Part shown: piece by piece, positions 1 to 7,093 of the stretch
How the letters are laid out: each line of letters starts with the position of its first letter
Position numbering within the stretch: position 1 is the first letter of the stretch
NCBI GenBank assembly: GCA_021300015.1
Contig: JAJTFB010000063.1
Location: 1 to 37,526, forward strand
Origin: Pirellula sp.
GTDB taxonomy: Bacteria; Planctomycetota; Planctomycetia; Pirellulales; Pirellulaceae
Length of the DNA: 37,526 bases
Reading direction: 5' to 3'
Made by a program: the position numbers and the translations under genes
The notes under the pieces: model-generated
Told to the model about the DNA's origin: nothing
Seen by the model: only the letters and a program-made list of their open reading frames with translations
Databases searched by the model: none

Positions 1-779
1 TGCTCATTGAAGCGGTCGATCAGGGCCGAGAGCCAGCGGTTCCAGATCCAACTTTGGAAGGCGGCAATGTAGATACTACGCAGGTCCAAACGGACCAGAG
101 CCAACGCGCGTTTGAAGTCCACCGGATGGTCCAGCAAGTACGTGACGATGCTGCGGCGATGGGAGCGGTCGAGCATCTCTTTGCACTTTTCCCATTGCCC
201 CCAAGTGTTTCGGAGAATCTCCTTTTGTTCGCTCTCTCGGGGGCGATCGTGAGGGTTCGGCTCGGCCATGGCGATGTAGAGCGCACGCTCGTAATTCAAC
301 TTGCACCAGTGCATGCCGATAAGCTCACCGGATTGCCCGATCGATCCGAAGCGTTGATCGTCAAAGTAGTTGATCGCGCCGAAGTGCTTGAGCCAATCGG
401 CGTTTCGATCGAGTTGCTCAACGTCTTTTTTAGCGATTTTTCGCAAGCGAATTTCGAACCGGTTGGCCTGAATGTCCTTGGCGTCGAAGGGGCGGTGGAC
501 CTGCCCGAGGTACTCGACTTGCATCGAACGGTCCGTAAAGCCCGTTTTCGGACCGTGAGCGATCGAGAAATGCTGAAGCGTTGAGGCGTGCCGGTCCTTG
601 AGCCCCCCGTAACTGATCCTTCGGCGTTCGATATTCCAGTGGCTCAAAACCTCCGCAATCGCTTCCGGAGTACCCAAACCGGCCTTCGTTAGCCGATACA
701 AAGCGTGCGATCCACCCGTGGGACGGACCGAGGTGATCTCCTCGACCCGAAAATCTTCATGCGTACTTTTAAGCTTCAT
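1..779 (-). CDS. truD: tRNA pseudouridine(13) synthase TruD, C-terminal part beyond window
   Basis: I translated the minus strand from ATG at 777-779 and it stays open to base 1, giving 259 codons of an incomplete gene. TruD isomerises U13 in the D arm of certain tRNAs in the cytoplasm. Family marks are visible: YGGLKDRHA at about residues 57-65, where Asp62 is the expected catalytic aspartate, and INYFDDQRFG near residues 142-151, matching the conserved NYF..QRFG motif. The N-terminal EDFRVEE is also typical. An in-frame TGA lies 24 bases upstream of the ATG, so the start cannot be much earlier. The ribosome binding site is weak. The gene is divergent from the cytochrome operon, sharing a 232-bp intergenic region. 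The end of the catalytic domain and the stop codon lie outside the window. Confidence 0.93.
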   Translation of the reverse strand, partial: MKLKSTHEDFRVEEITSVRPTGGSHALYRLTKAGLGTPEAIAEVLSHWNIERRRISYGGLKDRHASTLQHFSIAHGPKTGFTDRSMQVEYLGQVHRPFDAKDIQANRFEIRLRKIAKKDVEQLDRNADWLKHFGAINYFDDQRFGSIGQSGELIGMHWCKLNYERALYIAMAEPNPHDRPRESEQKEILRNTWGQWEKCKEMLDRSHRRSIVTYLLDHPVDFKRALALVRLDLRSIYIAAFQSWIWNRWLSALIDRFNE

Positions 780-1011
780 CGGTTGGAAAATACCTTGTGG
801 AGATCAAAAAACAACTCGAAAATCGGTCCAAGGGCGTCATCCTATGCACAAAAAGATAACAATCCGGGCCTGCCGCAAGCACATGCGGCGATTTGACACT
901 ACGAATCGTTGGTTTTCCTGGGAAACTCTTCGGTGACTTTGCGGTACACCTACAGTAACCCATATCGGCCGACTGGCGTCGGAGCTTTCTGAGCCCCTCT
1001 TTGAAATTGAA
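780..1011. promoter_or_regulatory. Divergent intergenic region between truD and the heme A operon
   Basis: This 232-bp stretch separates two divergent genes, so by position it should hold promoters for both. I see no convincing paired -35/-10 boxes, no clear operator palindrome and no RNA gene in it. A TTGACA hexamer at 894-899 has no matching -10 box at the usual distance. Confidence 0.35.
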
Positions 1012-2271
1012 ATGAATCCTGTTGCTGCCGAAAAAACTGCTTGTTGGCCAGCTCGAATCGAGCCCGGCCAAACGCACAGCCCGTCGAAAACACCGCGAGA
1101 CATTGCTGCGCGCCTTGCATGGGCTTTGACGATGCTCGGGGTGTTTCTCATCGGGTGCGGCCCATCGGAACTGAAGTATCGGCCCAACGACTTGCATGCA
1201 GCAAGTTTGACGCGAGAGTCGGCCGAACAGAATCCGGCCGAGATCGCCGAGCTGGCCGCCGCATTGACCGAGACTTGGTTCGGCCCGCTCGATCAGCCCC
1301 GATGGCCTGCCGGGCTGGCCGAAGCAGTCCGAATGGATTCGGTACTTAGGTGTGCAGGGCCCGTTGGTCGGCTGGCCGACAAGGTCGAGCGCGGAGTTTT
1401 TCGCAAGCACTGTGTGACATGTCACGGTCTTTCGGGCGATGGGCTCGGGCCCGTTTCGATGCTGCTCGAACCGTATCCGAGAGATTTCCGAAGGGGAACT
1501 TTCAAATTCAAATCCAGTCCGGTTGGCAAAAAACCTACCCGAGAAGACCTTCGTCGGACCCTCTATGAGGGGATCCCCGGAACCGCGATGCCCTCGTTCC
1601 GTGCTCTCGAAGAGTCCGAGGAGTTCGCTCATGACATCGAGGACCTTGTCGAATACGTGCGGTTTTTGTCCGTGCGAGGGGAAGTCGAGCGTCGAGCCAT
1701 CAGTCTGAACGTGCGCGAAGGGATCCCTTTGGACACGAGCGAGCCGAGAATGCAAGAAATCCTCTCGGAGGTGGTTGGCAAATGGGACACTGCCCCGAGC
1801 GACGCACTGCCCGAGCCCGAACCGCCGGCTTGGTTTACCAACGCACCGAGCGACGAGGCAAGCCATCTGGAATGGATTCAAAAAGGCAAATCTCACTTTG
1901 AAAGTGAGCTGACGGCGTGTGTCAAATGCCATGGAAAAACTGGAGCCGGGGATGGAGCTTCCCAGGATTACGACGAATGGACCAAGGATTGGACGATCCT
2001 TGCAGGGATCGATCCGAAGCATCCCAAGGAGTGGAAAGAGATGAAGCCTTATGGAGCTCTCCGTCCCGTGTTGGCCAAGCCCAGGAACTTCCACTGGGGA
2101 GCGTTCCATGGAGGAAAGTCTCCCAAGGAAATTTTCAAACGAATTGTCCTGGGGATCGAGGGGACGCCGATGCCGCCAGTGGCAAGGGCTGAGAATTCCA
2201 ATCCGGGCCTGACCGATCAGGAGCTCTGGGAGTTGGTGTACTACGTCATGCACTTGGAGGACCGAACGTGA
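1012..2271 (+). CDS. Diheme cytochrome c lipoprotein
   Basis: Predicted periplasmic electron carrier of 419 aa. Two heme c attachment motifs are visible: CVTCH at residues 134-138 and CVKCH at 303-307, each in a cytochrome c class I-like domain with a downstream Met-rich segment (TAMPSF, GTPMPP) that could give the distal ligand. A lipobox LIGC at residues 46-49 follows a hydrophobic stretch, so Cys49 is the likely lipidated residue. The 30-residue polar lead before the signal peptide is long, and the true start may be later, but no better ATG with an obvious ribosome site is present before the hydrophobic core. The stop overlaps the GTG start of heme A synthase by 3 bp, so it is the first gene of a four-gene operon. 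It probably feeds electrons toward the terminal oxidase whose heme A is made by the next two genes; that link is inference from context. Confidence 0.88.
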   Translation: MNPVAAEKTACWPARIEPGQTHSPSKTPRDIAARLAWALTMLGVFLIGCGPSELKYRPNDLHAASLTRESAEQNPAEIAELAAALTETWFGPLDQPRWPAGLAEAVRMDSVLRCAGPVGRLADKVERGVFRKHCVTCHGLSGDGLGPVSMLLEPYPRDFRRGTFKFKSSPVGKKPTREDLRRTLYEGIPGTAMPSFRALEESEEFAHDIEDLVEYVRFLSVRGEVERRAISLNVREGIPLDTSEPRMQEILSEVVGKWDTAPSDALPEPEPPAWFTNAPSDEASHLEWIQKGKSHFESELTACVKCHGKTGAGDGASQDYDEWTKDWTILAGIDPKHPKEWKEMKPYGALRPVLAKPRNFHWGAFHGGKSPKEIFKRIVLGIEGTPMPPVARAENSNPGLTDQELWELVYYVMHLEDRT

Positions 2272-3287
2272 GCTCAGAAGTGAAATTCAACTTCGTCAAG
2301 CTCTGGAGTTGGCTTGCCGCACTGTTCATCTTCCCGTTGATTTGGGTCGGAGGGTTGGTCACGACCCACGATGCCGGGATGGCCGTTCCCGATTGGCCGG
2401 GGACCTATGGATACAACCTGTTCCTCTACCCGTTTTGGACATGGATCTATGGGCCGTTCGACCTGCTCATCGAGCATGGACACCGGCTTTTGGGGTCCTG
2501 GGTGGGACTCTTGGTGATCTTCTTGTGCATTGCTGCTTGGAGGCAAGAGTCCCGTCGATGGTATCGTTGGGCTTGTGTCGGTTTGCTCGGAGCGGTCATC
2601 GCCCAAGGGTTGCTCGGAGGATTCCGGGTCGTATTGGATGAGCGGACCATCGCGATGATCCACGGCTGCGGGGGGCCTATGGTTTTTGCTTATGCGACCT
2701 TTGTTGCTTTGGCTTCGTCTTCGGATTGGAAAACTGCGACAGCCAGAATCGTGCCCCGTGGGTTATGGAAGTTATCCTGGGTGTTGTTCGGCTCGACGGT
2801 GACCCAACTGGTACTGGGAGCTCAACTTCGGCACGCCTTGCCCAGCACGAGTCCATTGGGATTCATGTCCATGGTCCATTTGCATTTGACTTTTGCAGGG
2901 GTCGTAACGATTGCGATCCTTGCGGTGGCCTTGATGGTTCGCAAGAGCCCCTATGGTCAGGAACCCGGTTTAAGGGGACCGGCCAATGCGTTGCTAGGCC
3001 TCTTGATTTTGCAGTTGTTATTGGGGATCGGGACTTGGATGGCCAACTATGCCCTTCCTTGGAGCGAGACGACCGGGTCGCTTGCGCGGTACGTCATCGC
3101 GGCCAAAGGATACTGGGAATCGATGTTGGTCACGGCCCATCAGGCGACCGGATCGCTCCTGATCGCCAGCTCGATGTGGCTGATTTGCCGCGTTGCGAGG
3201 CGTCAGTTTTCCCTTGTCGAGAATCGCGATCCGTTGAATAATCCTCAAACGGCTGGGGCTTTGTCCCAGTCCATTTCGGCCGTCTAG
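2268..3287 (+). CDS. ctaA: Heme A synthase (COX15/CtaA family)
   Basis: Integral membrane protein of 339 aa that oxidises the C8 methyl group of heme O to give heme A for cytochrome c oxidase. It has about eight hydrophobic segments and the family's conserved histidines: IEHGHRLLGS near residue 66, MIHGC near 129, MVHLH near 202 and TAHQATG near 285. The TTHDAGMAVPDWPGTYG stretch near residue 32 is typical of COX15-type proteins. The start is GTG at 2268, supported by GGAGG at 2256-2260, seven bases upstream, and by a 4-base overlap with the stop of the cytochrome gene, which suggests translational coupling. It is followed 21 bp later by ctaB, the enzyme that provides its substrate. The order ctaA-ctaB is common in bacteria that use aa3-type oxidases. 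Confidence 0.95.
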   Translation: MSSEVKFNFVKLWSWLAALFIFPLIWVGGLVTTHDAGMAVPDWPGTYGYNLFLYPFWTWIYGPFDLLIEHGHRLLGSWVGLLVIFLCIAAWRQESRRWYRWACVGLLGAVIAQGLLGGFRVVLDERTIAMIHGCGGPMVFAYATFVALASSSDWKTATARIVPRGLWKLSWVLFGSTVTQLVLGAQLRHALPSTSPLGFMSMVHLHLTFAGVVTIAILAVALMVRKSPYGQEPGLRGPANALLGLLILQLLLGIGTWMANYALPWSETTGSLARYVIAAKGYWESMLVTAHQATGSLLIASSMWLICRVARRQFSLVENRDPLNNPQTAGALSQSISAV

Positions 3288-3308
3288 CGGAACCACTTCG
3301 AGAATACC

Positions 3309-4232
3309 TTGTCCACACCAGTGACCAAAACGTTGGAATTGCCTTCGCCGTGGGTGCGACCTGCTTGGCGAGATTATCTCGTCTTGGCCAAGCCACGGAT
3401 CACCGTGATGATCCTCTTGACCGTCGCCGTCGCGATGGTCTTTGCCGGTCGTCTCCTCCAGACGTCGGTCGCGCCGATCGCTTGGTTCAGCGCCTTGGTC
3501 GGAACCAGCATGGTCGCTGCGAGCGCCAGCGTTCTGAATCAGTGGTTCGAACGGGATCGGGATTTTCTTATGCCCCGGACCCGCAACCGACCCCTTCCGA
3601 GCGGTCGGCTAACGATGAGCGAGGCGAGTCTCTTCGGTTGGTTGCTCTTCGCCGTCGGCACATCGATGATTTACTTTGGGACCAATGCAACAGCGGCCTT
3701 GGTCAGCTTCCTGACCTGGTTCATCTACTGTTGGGTCTACACACCGATGAAGGCTTGGTCGTGGTGGAACACCGCCGTCGGAACATTGCCAGGTGCGCTG
3801 CCGGTGATGATCGGGTGGACGGCCGCCGGTGGATCCATCCAGTCGCTCGAGGCCTGGGGGTTGACCGCCATTGTGATTCTTTGGCAGTTTCCCCACTTCA
3901 TGGCCATCGCTTGGTTGTACAAGGATCAATACTCCCAGGCGGGCTTTCGGATGCTCACAGGCGAGGAGCCATCGGGGCTTGCGGCCGGCTGGCATGCCGT
4001 CGTACCGGCGGCGTTGCTCTGTCCATTGAGCTTGGTAGTCCTCGGTCCTGAATCGATCGCGACATGGATCCTAGCCGGCTTGGCTTTCGGGATCGCCTTT
4101 TTTCAACTGATCGCCTCGACCAAATTTCTCCGCAGCAGGGATCAGGGTACGGCCCGAAAGCTATTGCGAACCTCTTTGGTTTTCCTACCTGCGATTTTCT
4201 TGCTGGTCGTCGTGCGTTGGGGACTGTTCTAA
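3309..4232 (+). CDS. ctaB: Protoheme IX farnesyltransferase (heme O synthase)
   Basis: UbiA-family membrane prenyltransferase of 307 aa that adds a farnesyl chain to protoheme IX to give heme O, the precursor of heme A. The start is TTG at 3309. The first conserved Asp-rich motif is seen as NQWFERDRDFLMPRTRNRPL near residues 78-97. The second prenyl-diphosphate region is seen as WLYKDQYSQAGFRML near 203. LAKPRITVMILLT near residue 27 is the usual N-terminal signature, and WQFPHFMAIAW is also typical. About eight to nine hydrophobic segments are present. The stop codon TAA at 4230-4232 overlaps the ATG of the ABC ATPase gene by one base, so the two are probably translationally coupled. Confidence 0.95.
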   Translation: MSTPVTKTLELPSPWVRPAWRDYLVLAKPRITVMILLTVAVAMVFAGRLLQTSVAPIAWFSALVGTSMVAASASVLNQWFERDRDFLMPRTRNRPLPSGRLTMSEASLFGWLLFAVGTSMIYFGTNATAALVSFLTWFIYCWVYTPMKAWSWWNTAVGTLPGALPVMIGWTAAGGSIQSLEAWGLTAIVILWQFPHFMAIAWLYKDQYSQAGFRMLTGEEPSGLAAGWHAVVPAALLCPLSLVVLGPESIATWILAGLAFGIAFFQLIASTKFLRSRDQGTARKLLRTSLVFLPAIFLLVVVRWGLF

Positions 4233-5161
4233 TGCCGGCGCACGCTGAGCCATCCGTTGCCATCTCGGGGCTCTCGCATCGCTACGGCGAAAAATTTGCC
4301 CTCAATGAACTTGGGCTGGAAATCCCTCAGCGGTCGATTTTCGGAGTCCTTGGACCCAACGGCAGTGGCAAATCGACCTTGTTTAGGCTCTTGTCCACCT
4401 TGGTGCCCGTTCAAAGCGGCACGATTCGGATGCTGGGCTACGATGTCGCCAAAGATCAACAAGCGATACGCGAGCGGATTGGAGTGGTGTTTCAGTCCCC
4501 GAGCCTGGATCGCAAGCTGACGGCTCGCGAGAACATTCTGTTTCAGGCAGCGTTGTACGGGATCGGTCAGCGCGAGGCCAAGTCGAGGCTGGACGAGTTG
4601 TCCGAAGCGTTGAGGGTCAAGGACCAGCTCGACATCAAGATCGACAAGCTGTCGGGTGGGCTCAGACGGCGCGTCGAGTTGGTCAAGGGATTATTGCATA
4701 GGCCGGAGTTGCTTTTGCTCGACGAGCCGAGCACCGGTTTGGACCCTCTTTCGAGACTCGAGCTATGGCAATCCCTCGAAGCGCTTCGCCTAGATCACTC
4801 CACGACGATCGTATTGACTACGCACCTTCTCGAGGAAGCCGAGAAATGCGATCGGATTGCGATTTTGGACCAAGGTCGACTGTTGGTCGATGATTCGCCA
4901 GACGCACTGCGCAAGAGCACGGGTCAGATCGTCTTTAGTGTTGCGACCAACGAGCCGGACAGGGTAGTCGAACAGCTCGAAAAGCAGTACGGGTATCACG
5001 GTAGCATCCATGGGGGCTCGGTCCGAATCGTGCGGCAGCAAACCGATATCTCCCCGATGGATGTGTATACGAGTCTCGGCTCGCTAGTCACGAGCATGAC
5101 GATCGGGCCGCCGAGTCTCGAGGATGTCTTTCTGAGGATCGCAGGGAAGAGTTTTTCCTGA
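4232..5161 (+). CDS. ABC transporter ATP-binding protein (ABC-2/DrrA-like)
   Basis: Soluble ATPase subunit of 309 aa. The frame is open further upstream, but ATG at 4232 is chosen because it overlaps the ctaB stop and gives a normal N-terminus. Walker A is GPNGSGKST near residue 43, the Q-loop lies in VVFQSPSLD, the signature is LSGGLRRRVEL, Walker B is LLLLDEPSTGLDP, and the H-loop is TTHLLEEAEKCDR. The C-terminal 80 residues resemble the regulatory tail of ATPases paired with ABC-2 type permeases. In other planctomycete heme A clusters a permease gene is expected next, by my recollection, but here the following gene is on the opposite strand and ends 4 bp away. The partner permease must be encoded elsewhere, or the cluster has been broken. 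The substrate is not known. Confidence 0.9.
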   Translation: MPAHAEPSVAISGLSHRYGEKFALNELGLEIPQRSIFGVLGPNGSGKSTLFRLLSTLVPVQSGTIRMLGYDVAKDQQAIRERIGVVFQSPSLDRKLTARENILFQAALYGIGQREAKSRLDELSEALRVKDQLDIKIDKLSGGLRRRVELVKGLLHRPELLLLDEPSTGLDPLSRLELWQSLEALRLDHSTTIVLTTHLLEEAEKCDRIAILDQGRLLVDDSPDALRKSTGQIVFSVATNEPDRVVEQLEKQYGYHGSIHGGSVRIVRQQTDISPMDVYTSLGSLVTSMTIGPPSLEDVFLRIAGKSFS

Positions 5162-5165
5162 CGGC

Positions 5166-6899
5166 TCAGCGGGGTTCGCTATGCCATCGATGCGACTGAA
5201 CTTTCTTTGCGAACGTTTCTAAATCGGAGTAGTTGCGACGCCAAGTCGTGTACATGACCCCTTGAACGTTGGGAATCTGTTGCTCAAGAACGGTATCTAG
5301 CCATCGATTGATTTGTTCTGGAGGTCCGTCGTAATAACCGGCGAGGATCTGGCTGTGCCCTTTTTTGGAAAAGTGTTTCAAGCTCTCCTGGCGTTTGTCA
5401 AAATTCCAGTTGACGATGCGGACGCTTTCGGGAGCTTGGGCATCCCTCAGGGAGCCGTTGACTAGGTAGTACTTGTCGCGGGCGTTGTGGTAGGGGTCAA
5501 ACATATCGCTCCAGACAGCGATTCTTGACGCGGAAGCTTTTCCGAAGAGTTGCTCGCTGCAATGCTTGACGTTGTGGGACAAGACCGCCGCAGGCGAGGC
5601 GTCTGGAGCGAGTCGATCGATATTCGATTTCGTCCACCCCATGACTCGATACTCGTCATGCGACATCATGAAGTCGGCGTCGGGAAACAAACGGGTCATG
5701 GCATCGATCTGCTGATCGAGAAGTTGTTGAAAATCCTTATCGCTCGCCGTACCACAAACTTGACCGTCGTAGACAACATGGGTGTGGAAATAGGAAACCC
5801 TCAGTCGGCTCGCATCCGGAAGATTCCTCAAGAGTTTCAGCGGGGGATCTTCATGCCAAACCTCGTACTCCCCACCGTAGGGAACCGTACCGAGTTTCGG
5901 ATCGCTCCATGGTTGGAAATCGACCCCTTCGCTCAGCGTTGTGCGTCGTCCGTCGGGACCTTCCAAAAGGACCTCGATCGGGGCCGTTGGTCGGCGGACC
6001 AAGTTCACCGCACCGCATTCGTGCAACATGGGATTGCGGATCGAAAGTTGTCCTTGGGTAAGTCCCCAGGCACCGATATAGAGGGTGGCTTGTTCGTTCC
6101 CCAGGGAGTTGAAAGTGATGTGGTGCGTTTTCCAATCCTGGGTCGGTTGCACACCGAGGTTGGTGTAGTTGAGGCTCGAGCCATCCTTGGTCAAGAGTTT
6201 GATTTCGACTGGAACATCCAGAGCATCGGTTTGGATTTCGACCGACACATGGTATTGACGAAAGGGAGTCAATTCAATTTTTTTCGAGACGCGAACGTTG
6301 CCCGTATGCGGTCGGACCGATCGGAGAGCGTCGCCGTCGGGAACCAACGCCTCATCGATGAAGCCCCATTGGCGTTTTTCGCGAAGCGACGACAGAGCGT
6401 TGGTGGGATCTGTGGAACTCGAGTCGGGAACATGGTGCGCAATGCCTGAGCGAACCACGTAGAGTGCCTCGCGAACGGGTAAGCCTTCGGCGAGATTTGG
6501 ATTGAGCGAGAGAATATCGTTCGAGTATCCGACCGAGCAAACCGCAGGGACGAGTTTCATCGGAAGTTCCGCAGCAAGTTTCTTGATCCGTTCGACGTGG
6601 TTGAAGTACCGTTGATCGAGTTGCGCCAAACGAGAGAACTTAGAGTCGGCGACAAGGATATGGGTGTATCCGGCTAGTTTTGCGCGTCGCATGAGTGTCT
6701 CGATGCGTTCGACTTCCTCTGGCACGAGCAGATTGGTTTGCGAGTAGACCCAGAGCTCTTGAGCGATAAGACTCGGGCTACCCAGGGCGATAAAAAGGAC
6801 CAGCAGCAGGAGTTCTTTTAGTGAATAAGGGTTGAAGATTTTTTTGGGCTCGATCGAGGACATAGGAGCAACGCGAGGAGAAGGGGGATGGGGATGCAT
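5166..6899 (-). CDS. Secreted protein, possible glycoside-hydrolase-like TIM barrel with beta-sandwich insert
   Basis: I do not recognise a named family. The 577-aa protein has a hydrophobic segment at residues 28-44 ending in SLIAQE, fitting a signal peptide. Met13 is an alternative start and neither start has a good ribosome site. Residues 50-145 (alternating strand/helix, TLMRRAKLAGYTHILVAD) and 390-570 (MMSHDEYRVMGW, IAVWSDMFDPYHN, ILAGYYDG, GVMYTTWRRNY) read like halves of a (beta/alpha)8 barrel similar to GH20-type enzymes, with Asp-Glu in SHDEYR a possible acid pair. Residues 195-335 look like an inserted carbohydrate-binding beta-sandwich. A role in polysaccharide breakdown is inference only. 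The gene converges with the ABC ATPase gene, with 4 bp between stops. Confidence 0.75.
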   Translation of the reverse strand: MHPHPPSPRVAPMSSIEPKKIFNPYSLKELLLLVLFIALGSPSLIAQELWVYSQTNLLVPEEVERIETLMRRAKLAGYTHILVADSKFSRLAQLDQRYFNHVERIKKLAAELPMKLVPAVCSVGYSNDILSLNPNLAEGLPVREALYVVRSGIAHHVPDSSSTDPTNALSSLREKRQWGFIDEALVPDGDALRSVRPHTGNVRVSKKIELTPFRQYHVSVEIQTDALDVPVEIKLLTKDGSSLNYTNLGVQPTQDWKTHHITFNSLGNEQATLYIGAWGLTQGQLSIRNPMLHECGAVNLVRRPTAPIEVLLEGPDGRRTTLSEGVDFQPWSDPKLGTVPYGGEYEVWHEDPPLKLLRNLPDASRLRVSYFHTHVVYDGQVCGTASDKDFQQLLDQQIDAMTRLFPDADFMMSHDEYRVMGWTKSNIDRLAPDASPAAVLSHNVKHCSEQLFGKASASRIAVWSDMFDPYHNARDKYYLVNGSLRDAQAPESVRIVNWNFDKRQESLKHFSKKGHSQILAGYYDGPPEQINRWLDTVLEQQIPNVQGVMYTTWRRNYSDLETFAKKVQSHRWHSEPR

Positions 6900-7093
6900 C
6901 GGTAGCAGGTTTTGAACGAATTTTAATGGGAAACGCAGTTCGTCATTGGCGTGCGAGAGTGAAAAATTTGCGTGTGGTGGAGGAAAAACGCTCGAGTTCC
7001 GTGCGTAAAAGGTGCTGTAGCAAATTGAGACAAACTGTCTATAATTGAAGCTTATCGCTTTTAGAATCAGGTACTTTCCAACGATCCAGCCAC
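6900..7093 (+). promoter_or_regulatory. Intergenic region with candidate promoter for the FHA regulator
   Basis: The 194 bp between divergent genes contain a perfect -10 hexamer TATAAT at 7040-7045, preceded by TG at 7036-7037. No good -35 box lies 16-18 bases upstream, so this is only a candidate sigma70-type promoter. I found no sigma54 site (GG-N10-GC) in the stretch. Confidence 0.35.

Noticed and set aside
54..584. 176-codon open frame on the plus strand
   Set aside because: It lies antisense to truD, whose minus-strand frame shows clear family motifs.
894..922. TTGACA as -35 box for the cytochrome operon
   Set aside because: At 17-bp spacing the sequence is CCTGGG, which is not a -10 box.
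769..2253. 494-codon open frame on the minus strand
   Set aside because: It is antisense to the diheme cytochrome gene and has no recognisable domain; the plus strand has two CxxCH motifs and a lipobox.
5550..6449. 299-codon open frame on the plus strand
   Set aside because: It is antisense to the secreted barrel-like protein gene and has no recognisable domain or sensible start.
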